Positions 16,322 through 25,780 of a stretch of DNA of 64,000 nt are shown here, in pieces. The notes under the pieces are model-generated. The model did not search any database. It worked only from the letters and a program-made list of their open reading frames with translations, and was not told the DNA's origin. Both the position numbers and the translations under genes were made by a program. Numbering within the stretch: the stretch's first letter is position 1; each line of letters starts with the position of its first letter. The DNA is from Mycobacterium sp. ACS4331. GTDB lineage: Bacteria > Actinomycetota > Actinomycetes > Mycobacteriales > Mycobacteriaceae. The stretch lies in NCBI RefSeq assembly GCF_001667265.1, contig NZ_LZHW01000103.1, forward strand, positions 1 through 64,000, given 5' to 3'.

Positions 16322-17310
16322 GTACAGGGATCGGTTTCTCCGTCCGTGGTCACACTCCGACACTGGCGCACTACCGCCGTGACTGGGCACCCCAGAGCGC
16401 AGCACAGCTGAGCGGTGTCTGGATCGGCGCCGTCGTGAGTGACGAGGACGACCAGCAGTACTGGGGCGTGCGCGGCACCGACGACTTCATTGCGGGGATG
16501 ACTCACGTCGTCTCACCGGTGTGCGGATTCCGTTCACTGCCAACGGGTTTCAACCCATTTCCGCCGCACCTGTTCCCGGAGTACGCCGGCATCGACTGGT
16601 TCGAGCCCATGACCTACCAGGCCGGTGACGATCGGATTCAGACGGGGTGGCCCAGCGGCCGAATCGAGCGGGATGCCGACGGGTTCCACTGGTATGACGC
16701 GAGCGGGCGCTGGGAGATCCACGGCACCCCCATCAGCGACGCGGTCATCACGCACGTGCCGCGGCAGACTGGCGTCGACCATGAGGTCTTCTACCGCCAT
16801 GAGCTGATGCACGCCAGGGGCAGCATCAACGGCGTCGAGGTGTCGGGCTACGCGCATCAGGACTTCGCCTACGGTCCCGACGGCATGATCTACACCGAAC
16901 TCCCGATCGCGCGGCATCTGCAGGGAATGTGGGTGTCGTGGCTGCACGAATACGACGACGGCGAGGTCGGCGGCGGCAGTTTCTGGCAGGGTCGCGACGG
17001 ACTGGACTTCGGCCCGGGCTACCTGGTCAAAAATGGCCTCACCACCACCTTTGAGGACATCACGGCGGAGACCGGCCTGCAGGACGGACACCTGGTCTCC
17101 CTCACGGCGTCCCTGGGGGATGAGGACTACTCGTTCACCTTCGACACCATGGGCAGTCCGCTGCACTACTTCGGCCGTCTGGACCGGGGCTCGTCGGGAC
17201 AGCGTGTGGCCCGCAGTTGGTGCTGGGTCGAGTACGCCAACGGCATGCTGACCCCTGAGATCCTGGACGCCGTGTCCGGTCAGTATGCGCTGGCCCGCGG
17301 AAAAGCCTGA
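16318..17310 (+). CDS. Conserved protein of unknown function, coupled to the SDR
   Basis: A 330-aa soluble protein with no signal peptide. It is rich in Trp, Tyr, Asp and Gly, with repeated beta-strand-like segments (WEIHGTPISD, GMWVSWLHEYDDGE, GSFWQGRDGLDFGPGY). This composition recalls the lipocalin-like or hydroxyneurosporene-synthase (CrtC/AttH) beta-barrel group, but I cannot identify the family with certainty. Its GTG start overlaps the stop of the upstream SDR (4 nt), which implies a joint function, perhaps handling the same hydrophobic substrate. Confidence 0.75.
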   Translation: MSTGIGFSVRGHTPTLAHYRRDWAPQSAAQLSGVWIGAVVSDEDDQQYWGVRGTDDFIAGMTHVVSPVCGFRSLPTGFNPFPPHLFPEYAGIDWFEPMTYQAGDDRIQTGWPSGRIERDADGFHWYDASGRWEIHGTPISDAVITHVPRQTGVDHEVFYRHELMHARGSINGVEVSGYAHQDFAYGPDGMIYTELPIARHLQGMWVSWLHEYDDGEVGGGSFWQGRDGLDFGPGYLVKNGLTTTFEDITAETGLQDGHLVSLTASLGDEDYSFTFDTMGSPLHYFGRLDRGSSGQRVARSWCWVEYANGMLTPEILDAVSGQYALARGKA

Positions 17311-17327
17311 CGGTTCGCTGTCGCCCC

Positions 17328-18041
17328 TCACATGGGCGCGGGGATGGGCTCCAGCCGGCTCACCACGAAGGCCGCGCCCTGATCGGCCAGTCCGTTGACC
17401 GCATACTGCACATGCGCACCGTTGACTCCGGGTCCACCGGAGCACACCGGATCACCGGGTGCGCACAGTTCCTGCGCCCTCCCGGCGTACGCGGGGCCGA
17501 CGTCGAGCGCGGGGACCCCGTACTTGAACACCGATGGTCCGGACGGTTTGCCGAAGAGCACCACCGCCGCTACGTTCTCGGCGACGTCAGGGGGCAGGGG
17601 AGCGGGCACCATCGAGGGATCCACCCCGGCTGGCACTGCCCCCGAGGTGGCGAGCGCGGTGACCGCGGCACCCTGCGAGTAGCCCCCGAGGACCATCTCG
17701 GTTGAGGGGCAGACCGACACGACCCCCCGCACGTGGTTGAGTTCGTCGCGGACCCCGTCGACGACGTTCATGGTGAACGCCGGGCCGCTGGCGAAGTCGC
17801 TGCTGGCGGGATAGTTCACGCCGTAGACGCCCACGGTTCTCGGGGCGGCCTGAGCGCGCAGCGAGTCGATGAAGCGTTGGCCCGCCACCCCTGGGCCGGG
17901 CTGCTCCGCGGTGCCGCGCGCGAAGGCCACACCGATGTCCGGGCAGGGTTCGGCAGTGGTCGTCGGTGCCACGGCCAGCGGCAACGACAGCAGGATCACG
18001 GCCACCAGAAGCCGCGGGATGAACCCCACCAGAGCAGTCAC
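17328..18041 (-). CDS. Secreted cutinase family esterase
   Basis: A 237-aa alpha/beta hydrolase of the cutinase (Cut/Culp) family that mycobacteria secrete. A signal peptide of about 30 residues (hydrophobic LLVAVILLSLPLAV) ends before EPCPDIG. The nucleophile is in GGYSQGA, and the paired cysteines (EPCPDI and VSVCPS, ELCAPGDPVC) and a late His (GAHVQYAVNG) fit the family. Members cleave lipid esters outside the cell. The GTG at 18041 is chosen because GGGGGGACGG lies just upstream. An ATG 15 nt further upstream is the alternative. Confidence 0.92.
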   Translation of the reverse strand: MTALVGFIPRLLVAVILLSLPLAVAPTTTAEPCPDIGVAFARGTAEQPGPGVAGQRFIDSLRAQAAPRTVGVYGVNYPASSDFASGPAFTMNVVDGVRDELNHVRGVVSVCPSTEMVLGGYSQGAAVTALATSGAVPAGVDPSMVPAPLPPDVAENVAAVVLFGKPSGPSVFKYGVPALDVGPAYAGRAQELCAPGDPVCSGGPGVNGAHVQYAVNGLADQGAAFVVSRLEPIPAPM

Positions 18042-18343
18042 TTCCCGTCCCCCCATTGCGACGTCGTGCGGCGCCGACCGTCGAGCCCCCACACCGATCG
18101 GCAGTTGCCATCCGGCGCCCCCGCCAGCGTAGGGGTAGCGCAGTGCACGACGGTGGGAAATCGGTGACCAAAATGTCACACCCTGACCGCTTGACGACGC
18201 CCGCATTCCTCGAGCGCAGCGCTCCGGCCTGAGGCTCCGCCCAGGCGGTCTTCCGACCGGCTCGGCATTCGCCGGCAGAGTGCGTCCATGCTGTCCTGAC
18301 CTGCGCAGCTGGCCGCCGAGACACGACCACTACAGTGTCCGGC

Positions 18344-19648
18344 ATGACTCAACAGCTCGGCGCCACCCATCCGGATCTGGTCACCGTTGAGGTGCCCACG
18401 CACTGGTACAACCTGGCGGCCGAGCTTGACCAGCCGATCCCGCCGCACCTGCATCCGGGCACCAGGGAGCCGGTCGGCCCGGACGACCTCGCGCCGCTGT
18501 TCGCCAGCGGACTGATCGCGCAGGAGGCGTCCACCGAGACCTACATCGAGATCCCGGAGCCGGTGCGGGAGATCTACGCGATGTGGCGCCCGGTCCCGCT
18601 GATCCGCGCTCGGCGCTTCGAACAGGCCCTCAACACCGGAGCGCGCATCTACGTCAAGTACGAGGGTGTCAGCCCGGTGGGCAGCCACAAAACCAACTCC
18701 GCGGTGGCGCAGGCCTATTACAACCACATCGACGGCGTGAAGAAGTTGACCACCGAGACCGGTGCCGGACAGTGGGGCAGTGCGCTGTCGTTCGCCGGGG
18801 CCCAGTTCGGCCTCGAGATCGAGGTGTGGCAGGTCCGCGCCTCCTATGAGTCCAAGCCGTACCGCGGTCATCTCATCCGGACCTACGGCGGCACGGTGCA
18901 TTCGAGCCCGTCGACGCTCACCGCGGCCGGGCGCGCCATCCTCGCCAAGGATCCGCACACGACGGGCAGCCTCGGCATGGCCGTCAGCGAGGCAGTCGAG
19001 GTTGCCGCCTCCGAACCCGACACCCGGTATGCACTCGGCAGCGTGCTGAACCACGTGGTGCTGCACCAGACCGTCATCGGCCAGGAGGCCGTCGCACAGC
19101 TGGCATTGGTGGAGCCCGACGGTGCCGACGTCGTCTTCGGTTGCGCCGGAGGTGGTTCCAATCTTGCCGGGTTATCGTTCCCGTTCCTGCGGGAGAAGAT
19201 CCACGGGCGGTCGAACCCACGGGTCGTGGCCGCCGAGCCGGCCGCGTGCCCGTCGATCACACAGGGCGAGTACCGCTACGACCACGGCGACGTCGCGGGG
19301 CTGACCCCGCTGCTCAAGATGCACACCCTCGGTATGGATTTCGTGCCCGACCCGATCCACGCCGGCGGGCTGCGCTACCACGGTATGGCGCCGGCGCTGA
19401 GCCACACCGTCGAGCTCGGTCTGGTTGAGGGCGTGGCGATCTCGCAGAATGACGCCTTCGCCGCCGGAGTGCAGTTCGCGCGGTCGCAGGGCATCGTGCC
19501 AGCCCCCGAGTCGACACACGCCATCGCCGCCGCGGCCAAGCACGTCGCCGACGATCCGCGCGAGCAGGTCGTGGTCATCGGACTGTCCGGGCACGGCCAG
19601 CTCGATCTGCCGGCCTACGCGGAGTACCTCGACGGCAATCTGCAGTAG
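18344..19648 (+). CDS. Tryptophan synthase beta-like protein (TrpB2 type)
   Basis: A 434-aa PLP enzyme of the TrpB2 subfamily, which is longer than TrpB1 (about 400). The PLP lysine is K116 in GSHKTNSA. The catalytic glutamate lies in TETGAGQWG, and the phosphate-binding glycine loop is CAGGGSNLAG. TrpB2 proteins work without TrpA and make tryptophan from indole and serine (or phosphoserine in some archaea). No trp genes are nearby, which fits a stand-alone indole-salvage or side role. ATG 18344 is preferred over a GTG nine bases upstream. Confidence 0.93.
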   Translation: MTQQLGATHPDLVTVEVPTHWYNLAAELDQPIPPHLHPGTREPVGPDDLAPLFASGLIAQEASTETYIEIPEPVREIYAMWRPVPLIRARRFEQALNTGARIYVKYEGVSPVGSHKTNSAVAQAYYNHIDGVKKLTTETGAGQWGSALSFAGAQFGLEIEVWQVRASYESKPYRGHLIRTYGGTVHSSPSTLTAAGRAILAKDPHTTGSLGMAVSEAVEVAASEPDTRYALGSVLNHVVLHQTVIGQEAVAQLALVEPDGADVVFGCAGGGSNLAGLSFPFLREKIHGRSNPRVVAAEPAACPSITQGEYRYDHGDVAGLTPLLKMHTLGMDFVPDPIHAGGLRYHGMAPALSHTVELGLVEGVAISQNDAFAAGVQFARSQGIVPAPESTHAIAAAAKHVADDPREQVVVIGLSGHGQLDLPAYAEYLDGNLQ

Positions 19649-19724
19649 CTCACTGCCGGGCGCTGGACAGCGACCAGCTGATCAGCAGCTCCATCGCCTC
19701 CCGTGAAACTCGCGCTCGCCTGGC

Positions 19725-20312
19725 TCAGCGGGTGCGCAGGCCGGCGACGAGCCGGGACAGTGCGGCGCCGGCGTCCCGGCGGGCGGCGCGGCGATCGTCG
19801 GCGCCGGCGATCACCAGCGCGGTGTCATTGACCAGCATCAGCAGAATCATCGCCAGCGGGCGCACCGGTTGCTGGTCGATGACACCCGCAGCGACGGCGT
19901 CCGCCACGCGCGCCTCGATCTCAGGCAGGCCGCGAGTCTGCTCGATCTGATGCCAGCGCGCCGGGCCGAACACCGCCGGGCCGTCGACGAGCACGGCCTG
20001 GACATCGGGGGCGTCGACGACACTGTCCAGAAACCCGAGCAGCACGGACTGCAGATCGACCAACGGATCCCCCGAGGAGGGTGCGGCGGCGACCAGCGAC
20101 GACGACAACCAGGAGTGCATCTCGTCGAGCACCGCCAGGAACAGCTGCTCCCGGTCGGCGAAGTGCGCATAGAACGCGCCGCGCGTGCCCACTCCGGCGG
20201 CCGTGACGATGTCGGTGGTGCTGGTGGCGAAGAACCCGCGCGCGGCCCAGAGTTCGCGTGCCGCGGCGATGATCGCGGCTCTGGTCGCAAGTGCCTGACG
20301 CTGCCGGTTCAC
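19725..20312 (-). CDS. TetR family regulator of the divergent P450 gene
   Basis: A 195-aa TetR protein. The HTH (about residues 30-54) reads FFATSTTDIVTAAGVGTRGAFYAHF. The start is the GTG at 20312, where the normal TetR N-terminus (NRQRQALATRAAIIAAAREL) begins. The much longer open frame upstream runs through the divergent P450 gene. Only 18 bp separate the two start codons, and both carry a TANNNT element 6-7 nt before the start. Both mRNAs are therefore probably leaderless, and a repressor bound here would block both promoters. Confidence 0.85.
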   Translation of the reverse strand: MNRQRQALATRAAIIAAARELWAARGFFATSTTDIVTAAGVGTRGAFYAHFADREQLFLAVLDEMHSWLSSSLVAAAPSSGDPLVDLQSVLLGFLDSVVDAPDVQAVLVDGPAVFGPARWHQIEQTRGLPEIEARVADAVAAGVIDQQPVRPLAMILLMLVNDTALVIAGADDRRAARRDAGAALSRLVAGLRTR

Positions 20313-20317
20313 ACTGT

Positions 20318-20324
20318 TACGGTA
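20318..20324. promoter_or_regulatory. Back-to-back overlapping -10 elements (bidirectional promoter)
   Basis: TACGGT on the plus strand (20318-20323) lies 7 nt before the P450 ATG. TACCGT on the minus strand (20324-20319) lies 6 nt before the TetR GTG. Both match TANNNT at leaderless spacing, and they share five bases. Confidence 0.5.
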
Positions 20325-20330
20325 GCCCAC

Positions 20331-21590
20331 ATGCAGCCTGCATCTGAATTGACACCTGCTGCCGAGCCCGATTCCGGGTACGACGATGCGGCGTGGAAAC
20401 TGTTCGAAACCCTCAACCTCTCCGTCGGATTCGGGCAGCCCGCGCCCTACGACGCCTACGACACGCTTCGCTCGGAGTCTCAGGTGCACCCCGGCCTGCC
20501 GCACCTGGGCCTCCTCGGCAACTCCGCGGACGCACCGCCGGTGTTCAGCGTCTACTCCTTCGACGCTGCGAAGCAGGCGCTGCTGGACACCGCCACATTC
20601 AGCAGCATCGCGTGGCACGACATGATCGGAAAGGTCATGGGCCGCACGGTGATCGAGATGGACCCGCCCGAGCACCGGGAGTACCGCAGTCTGCTGCAGC
20701 CGTCGCTGGGCCCCAAGACCATGGAGATGTGGCGGTCCCGCTTCATCAGCCCCCTGCTCGCGGAGATGACTGCCGAGCTGCGGCCGCGCCGCCGCGCCGA
20801 CCTGGTCCAGGGCTTCCTGTTCGCGTTCCCGGTCCGCACGTTCGCCGCCATTCTGGGGCTTCCGCCAGCGCGGTACGCCGAATTCCATTACTCCGCAATC
20901 GAGTTCGTCACCCTGGCCTATGATGTGGAGCGGGCCCGGGCCAGCGCCGACAAGCTCGGCGCCATGTTCGCCGCGGTGCTCGCGCAGCGCCGCGACAACC
21001 CCACCGACGACCTGATCTCGGTGCTCGCCCACGCCGAGCACAACGGCCAGCACCTCACCGATGAGGAGATCTTCTCCTTCCTGCGCCTGCTGCTGCCCGC
21101 CGGCGCCGAGACCACCTACCGGTCCTCGTCATCGCTCATGGTGGCGCTGCTGTCGGATCGCGATCAACTCGACGCGGTCCGCTCTGACCCGGCGGCGCTG
21201 TCCGCGGCGGTGAATGAGGTGGCGCGGTGGGAGACTCCGCTGCAGTTCGTTCCCCGACTCGCCACCCGCGACACCGAACTCGCGGGAACACGGATCCCCG
21301 CGGGTGCCACCGTCATGGTGATGATCGGCGCCGCCAACCACGATCCGACGCGATGGGACGACCCGGGCCGGTTCGACCTGCGCCGTCCCTATCGTCCGGC
21401 GCTGGCCTTCGGCAACGGCGCCCACCTGTGCATCGGTATGCACCTGTCCAAGCTGGAGACCGAGGAGCTCGTCCGCGCGCTGCTGGACTCGCTGCCGGGG
21501 CTGCGGCTCGACCCCGACGCACCGCCGCCGACCGTGGAGGGGACGTTGATGCGGTCGCCGGCGAGGCTCAATGTCGTGTGGGACGGATGA
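20331..21590 (+). CDS. Cytochrome P450
   Basis: A 419-aa bacterial P450. The I-helix oxygen-activation motif AGAETT is at 257-262, the E-x-x-R pair at E296-R299 (NEVARW), and the heme cysteine is C367 in FGNGAHLCIGMHL. The protein is soluble and would need a separate ferredoxin and reductase, neither encoded nearby. The gene is divergent from its TetR neighbour with only 18 bp between starts. The substrate is unknown. A hydrophobic lipid or xenobiotic is usual for these mycobacterial P450s. Confidence 0.95.
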   Translation: MQPASELTPAAEPDSGYDDAAWKLFETLNLSVGFGQPAPYDAYDTLRSESQVHPGLPHLGLLGNSADAPPVFSVYSFDAAKQALLDTATFSSIAWHDMIGKVMGRTVIEMDPPEHREYRSLLQPSLGPKTMEMWRSRFISPLLAEMTAELRPRRRADLVQGFLFAFPVRTFAAILGLPPARYAEFHYSAIEFVTLAYDVERARASADKLGAMFAAVLAQRRDNPTDDLISVLAHAEHNGQHLTDEEIFSFLRLLLPAGAETTYRSSSSLMVALLSDRDQLDAVRSDPAALSAAVNEVARWETPLQFVPRLATRDTELAGTRIPAGATVMVMIGAANHDPTRWDDPGRFDLRRPYRPALAFGNGAHLCIGMHLSKLETEELVRALLDSLPGLRLDPDAPPPTVEGTLMRSPARLNVVWDG

Positions 21591-21603
21591 GCTGACCGTT
21601 CAG

Positions 21604-22290
21604 CTAAGGGCTGTAGCGCGATGCCCGTGTGGCGAGTGACTTCTCCATCTCGCGCGGGGTTACTGCCGCCTCAGCGAGCGGCTCGTCGGCCGGCGAACGG
21701 ATCGAGTGGATGAACAGCGCTATGTGCCGGCGTGCGAGCTTCTTCAGCGCCGGGGTGTCGGGCGCCGGATTCGTGACCTGCGCCGCGCAGTAGACGACGT
21801 CGGAGGCGTGGACGTCGACGCGCACGCTGCCGTCGCTCTTGCCGTCGGCAAGGAACCGCTCGACCGTGGCGAAGATCCGGGCTCGGGCGGCGACGGCGCC
21901 GTCGTCGAACAGGGGAGGCGCTCCGCGCAGCGGAAGTACGAGCTGATTGCCGAGGTTCAAGGATTCGTGGAGATAGGTCTCCACCGCTTCGGCCCCGGTC
22001 TGTCCCGCCTCGTCAATGCGATCGAGAATCGCTGTCAGCTGCTCGTAGGCTCGGTGCTCCAGCGTGTGCAGCAGCGCGACGCGGTCGGGCCAGCCACGGT
22101 ACAGCGTGCCGACGCCGACACCTGCGGCCTCCGCGATCTCGGCCAGTGGTACGTGAAGTCCGCGCTGCGAGATCAATTCGGCCGCCACAGTGAGGATCTT
22201 CTCGCGGTTGGCCACAGCGTCGCTGCGGGGAGCACGTGAGCGACGTCGCGCTGCGGGTGCAGAGTCGGTGCGCATAGCCAAGGATCTCAC
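21604..22290 (-). CDS. TetR family transcriptional regulator
   Basis: A TetR protein of 228 aa from the GTG at 22290, or 223 aa from ATG 22275. The HTH is at about residues 48-72 (VPLAEIAEAAGVGVGTLYRGWPD). The GTG at 22290 overlaps the stop of the upstream FAD-oxidase gene (GTGA), so the two genes form a coupled operon and the regulator probably controls its own partner. A near-palindromic AT-rich site lies in the promoter region at 23712-23726. It is convergent with the P450 gene. Confidence 0.85.
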   Translation of the reverse strand: MRSLAMRTDSAPAARRRSRAPRSDAVANREKILTVAAELISQRGLHVPLAEIAEAAGVGVGTLYRGWPDRVALLHTLEHRAYEQLTAILDRIDEAGQTGAEAVETYLHESLNLGNQLVLPLRGAPPLFDDGAVAARARIFATVERFLADGKSDGSVRVDVHASDVVYCAAQVTNPAPDTPALKKLARRHIALFIHSIRSPADEPLAEAAVTPREMEKSLATRASRYSP

Positions 22291-23639
22291 GCACCGGCGG
22301 CACCGCCCATCAACCGCGTCGGGAGGATGCGCGCCTGGGGATCGATCGCTGCGCGGACCGCAACCAGGCGCTGCAGCGCATCAGCGGGCAGACCGTCGGC
22401 GACCTCAGCGCGGCCCTCGGCAAAGGCGGCCGCCGCTAAGCCGATGTCGGCCGGCCCCGCCGTGCTCTCCAGCCGGGCCAGGGCGTCCTCGGTCGCCGCG
22501 CGCGAGTCGTCGTCGGCCGCCAGTCCGACGGCGTGCAGGAGAAACGCCCCGGGTACAGCGGTGAGGGCGCCCCGCCGCGCTGAGTCGGGGTGTCCGACGT
22601 TGCGCACCTCGACCATTTTGACCGGCGAATCCAGCGCGGCCGCCCACGCCAGAGTCTCGGCGGCGACGCTGGTCGCGCTGGCATCCAGCCACCGACCCAG
22701 GCCCAGGGCAGGCAGCGGCCCAGGGGGATCCAGGTGAATCTGGGCCAGCCGTGCGGCATCGGCGCGCGCCCAGGGGCTGTCGAATACCGGCGAGGGTGCC
22801 GCGCGCAGCGCGTCCGTCAACGGAGCGGCCGTCTCGGGTCCCATCGGTGAAGCGAACGCCAGGTGCACCACGGGGACGCCGCGCAGCGGTGGCGGCAACG
22901 GCGCATCCGGCGGCGTGTGCAACACGCTGATGCTCGTCGACAGCGCGTCACCGACGCTGTCCATGGCGGTACTCCATGCGGCGACAACCGGTTCCAGCAC
23001 ATCGATGGGCCACAGCCGGAACCCGGCCCACAGGTCCGGCGGGGCCACGAGCTCGATGGACACGGCGGTGGCCACACCGACTCCGCCGCCTCCGCGGAAG
23101 GCCCACAGCGCCTCGCGATCCACCGCGTCGTCGGCATCGTCTGCGGCTCGGCGCAACCGCCCATCCCCGTCGACGTAGTCGACCGCCAGCAGTCTGTTGC
23201 TGGCCATTCCGTACGGACGATTCAGCCATCCCACGCCACCGCCGAAGCTGTATCCCGCGACCGCCACCGATGGCGAGGAACCGGCCAAGCCCATCAGTCC
23301 GTACTCCTCGGCTTCCGCATTGAGGGCTGACCACGTCATGCCGGCGCCGACATGCGCGATGCCGGCGTCGACGTCGATGGACAGCTGCGTCATCGACGAT
23401 GTGTCGATCAGCACCCGGTCCTCGTTGATGGTCGCGCCGGCCCCGTGCCCGCTCGCCTGGACGGCGACGCCCACACCATGCTCGGCAGCCCACCGCACCA
23501 CGTCGGCGACATCCTCAGCACGTTGCGGTTGCGCGACGGCGATCGGCTGCTGCGTCACCGACGAATTGTGCGGCGTGGTCGCAGCGCGGTACACCTCGCT
23601 GCCCGGTGGCACCAGGAAGTCACGATTCATGCCTGCCAT
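22287..23639 (-). CDS. FAD-dependent oxidoreductase of the berberine-bridge (PCMH-fold) type
   Basis: A 450-aa flavoprotein with a vanillyl-alcohol-oxidase/PCMH FAD domain. QPQRAEDVADVVRWA is followed by the FAD-loop QASGHGAGATI, whose His is the usual covalent FAD anchor. HVGAGMTWSALN and the glycine-rich GYSFGGGVGWLNRPYG segment then follow. The usual second (cysteine) FAD anchor is not visible. There is no secretion signal after the chosen start. ATG 23639 has a GGGGGAAGCAGG ribosome site, and the frame is open 150 nt further upstream without a better start. The substrate is unknown. Confidence 0.88.
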   Translation of the reverse strand: MAGMNRDFLVPPGSEVYRAATTPHNSSVTQQPIAVAQPQRAEDVADVVRWAAEHGVGVAVQASGHGAGATINEDRVLIDTSSMTQLSIDVDAGIAHVGAGMTWSALNAEAEEYGLMGLAGSSPSVAVAGYSFGGGVGWLNRPYGMASNRLLAVDYVDGDGRLRRAADDADDAVDREALWAFRGGGGVGVATAVSIELVAPPDLWAGFRLWPIDVLEPVVAAWSTAMDSVGDALSTSISVLHTPPDAPLPPPLRGVPVVHLAFASPMGPETAAPLTDALRAAPSPVFDSPWARADAARLAQIHLDPPGPLPALGLGRWLDASATSVAAETLAWAAALDSPVKMVEVRNVGHPDSARRGALTAVPGAFLLHAVGLAADDDSRAATEDALARLESTAGPADIGLAAAAFAEGRAEVADGLPADALQRLVAVRAAIDPQARILPTRLMGGAAGA

Positions 23640-23711
23640 GTCCTGCTTCCCCCCGCTCGAAACTTCGGTGGGGGTGCCCTTGCCGTGTCCGCCCCACGCA
23701 ACTAGCATAGC

Positions 23712-23726
23712 ATTATCCGGAATAAT
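23712..23726. promoter_or_regulatory. Near-palindromic AT-rich site, possible operator
   Basis: ATTATCCGGAATAAT pairs at six of seven positions around its centre and stands out in GC-rich DNA between the FAD-oxidase/TetR operon and the divergent NmrA-like gene. A second TCCGGAA copy lies 14 bp downstream. A binding protein is inferred, most likely the TetR of the same operon. Confidence 0.4.
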
Positions 23727-23849
23727 TCGTCCGGAACAGGGGGCGTGGTCGTGCGGCGGCGATTGCAACGCTGACACTTCGACGGTCATGGACCGGCATG
23801 CCGACCGCCCCTGTCGAAGTGGAGGCGAGCCGAAAGGGACTTCTCAACA

Positions 23850-24704
23850 ATGACTTTCGATGGAATCGTTGCTGTCGTGGGCGCCACCGGGCAGCAGGGT
23901 GGAGCGGTGGCGCGGTCGCTGCTGAAAGCCGAAGTGCGGGTGCGCGCGCTCGTACGCGACCCCGACAAGCCCTCGGCCCAGGCACTCGCATCGGCTGGGG
24001 CCCAACTGGCGGTCGCCGACCTCGAGAATCCGGACACCATTCGAACGGCACTCGAGGGAGCATCGCGCGTGTTTCTCATGACCACCATGGGTTCAGGCCG
24101 TGGCACAGCAGGGGAGACGGCCGACGGCATAGCCGTCACCGACGCCGCACAGGCGGCCTCGGTGCAGCACCTCGTGTACAGCTCGGTCGGTGGCGCCGAA
24201 CGCCACACCGGCATCCCGCATTTCGAAAGCAAGCGGCGCGTCGAGGAGCACATCGAAACACTGGATCTCGAGGCGACTTTCGTGCGGCCCACATTCTTCT
24301 ACGACAATCTGCTGCGGCAACCGCCGACTCCAGAGGACGGCACCGTCGTCGTGCGCCTGCCTCTGGCAGAAGGCATTCCATTGCAGATGGTGGCCGTGAA
24401 GGACATCGGCGCTGTCGCCGCGGCAGTACTGTTGGATCCGACCCGCGTGCCGGGCGGCGCGGTGGAGATTGCGGGGGACGAGCTCACGGGTTCTCAGATC
24501 GCGGCGGCCTTCGGGCGCCGAGCCGGCCTGCCCGCCCGTTTCGAACCGCTGCCGATCGACGCCGCGGGCGACGACGACATGCAGGCCATGTTCTCCTGGT
24601 TCGCCCAACCGCCTTCCTACCAGGCCGATCGTGCGCTGACCCGAGAACTGGACCCGCAGGTGGAGAGCTTCGAACAGTGGCTGGCACAGCAGTGGAGACC
24701 CTGA
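23850..24704 (+). CDS. NmrA-like NAD(P)-binding protein
   Basis: A 284-aa atypical SDR of the NmrA/HSCARG group. The dinucleotide motif GATGQQGGAV lies at about residues 10-19, and VRALVRDPDKPSAQAL is typical of NADP-preferring members. There is no catalytic YxxxK: the region reads HFESKRRVEEHI, as in redox-sensing NmrA proteins. It may be an NADP(H) sensor or a quinone reductase-like enzyme. It is followed 85 bp later by a broken aldo/keto reductase gene on the same strand. Confidence 0.86.
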   Translation: MTFDGIVAVVGATGQQGGAVARSLLKAEVRVRALVRDPDKPSAQALASAGAQLAVADLENPDTIRTALEGASRVFLMTTMGSGRGTAGETADGIAVTDAAQAASVQHLVYSSVGGAERHTGIPHFESKRRVEEHIETLDLEATFVRPTFFYDNLLRQPPTPEDGTVVVRLPLAEGIPLQMVAVKDIGAVAAAVLLDPTRVPGGAVEIAGDELTGSQIAAAFGRRAGLPARFEPLPIDAAGDDDMQAMFSWFAQPPSYQADRALTRELDPQVESFEQWLAQQWRP

Positions 24705-24789
24705 CGGCGCCCGCTGTGGGTGCCCGTTGACAGCACCAGAGGTAGACGGCGGTGTAAGCCAGACAATCCATCCCGAAGGAGCATCTCCA

Positions 24790-25780
24790 GTGCAGAAGCG
24801 CACACTCGGACAACAACTCGAAGTCTCAGCCCTGGGCCTCGGCTGCATGGGCATGAGCTTCTACGGCGCGCCCCCGAACCCCGCCGAGATGACAAAGCTG
24901 CTGCGGGCGGCAGTCGACCGCGGCGTGACACTCTTCGACACCGCCGAAGTCTATGGCCCCTATACCAATGAAGAACTCGTCGGCCACGCGCTGGCGCCCG
25001 TGCGCGACCAGGTGGTGATAGCCACCAAGTTCGGTATCAAGCACGGAGAACACGGGCCGACCCCGATGTCGGGTGTCGACAGCCGACCCGAGCAGATTCG
25101 CCGAGTGACTGAGGCCTCGCTCACGCGTCTTCAAACCGACTACATCGACCTGCTCTACCAGCACCGCGTCGACCCAGACGTAACCCATTGAAGATGTGGC
25201 CGGCACGGTGAAAGAGCTGATTTCCGAAGGCAAGGTCAGGCACTTCGGATTGTCGGAGGCCGGTGTGACGACGATCAGCCGCGCCCATGCTGTACAACCT
25301 GTGGCGGCGCTGCAGAGTGAGTACTCGCTCTGGATGCGAGAACATGAGGCCGAGGTCATTCCAACTTTGGAGAAGCTGGGCATTGGCCTGGTGGCCTACA
25401 GTCCTCTCGGGAAGGGCTATTTGACCGGCACAATCAACTCCGGCACGTCGCTGGCCGACGACGATCTGCGCCGCATACTGCCGCGCTTCACGCCCGAAGC
25501 ACGACAGGCGAATCAGGCATTGGTGGAGCTGCTGCAGCAGATCGCTGGCGACAAGGGAGCTACGCCGGCTCAGATCGCGCTCGCCTGGGTGCTGGCGCAG
25601 AAGCCGTGGATCGTGCCGATCCCCGGCACCACCAAGCTGCACCGCCTAGAAGAGAACCTGGGCACACTCGAGGTCGAGCTGACTCCCGGCGACCTGCAGC
25701 GCATCGAGGAGACAGCGGCCCACATTCACATCGAGGGCGGGCGCGTTCCCGAGGAGTTGAAGTCTCGTTTCGGCGGCTGA
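24790..25780 (+). pseudogene. Aldo/keto reductase, broken by a one-base insertion
   Basis: Two adjoining open frames together make a normal 329-codon aldo/keto reductase. The first part has GLGCMGMSF, the catalytic Asp and Tyr in DTAEVYG, Lys in TKFG and His in YQHRVDPDV. It then runs into TGA at 25189. The second part continues exactly in the family pattern (EDVAGTVKELISEGKVRHFGLSE) to the end. One extra A in the run at 25182-25183 shifts the frame, because removing it restores 'DPDVPIEDVAG'. The total of 991 nt equals 330 codons plus one base. The GTG start at 24790 follows GAAGGAG. It is a recent mutation or a sequencing error, as the rest is undamaged. Confidence 0.88.

Noticed and set aside
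19725..21053. 442-aa minus-strand frame across the P450 gene
   Set aside because: Only its last 195 codons are a TetR protein. The rest is the shadow of the P450, so the start was moved to GTG 20312.
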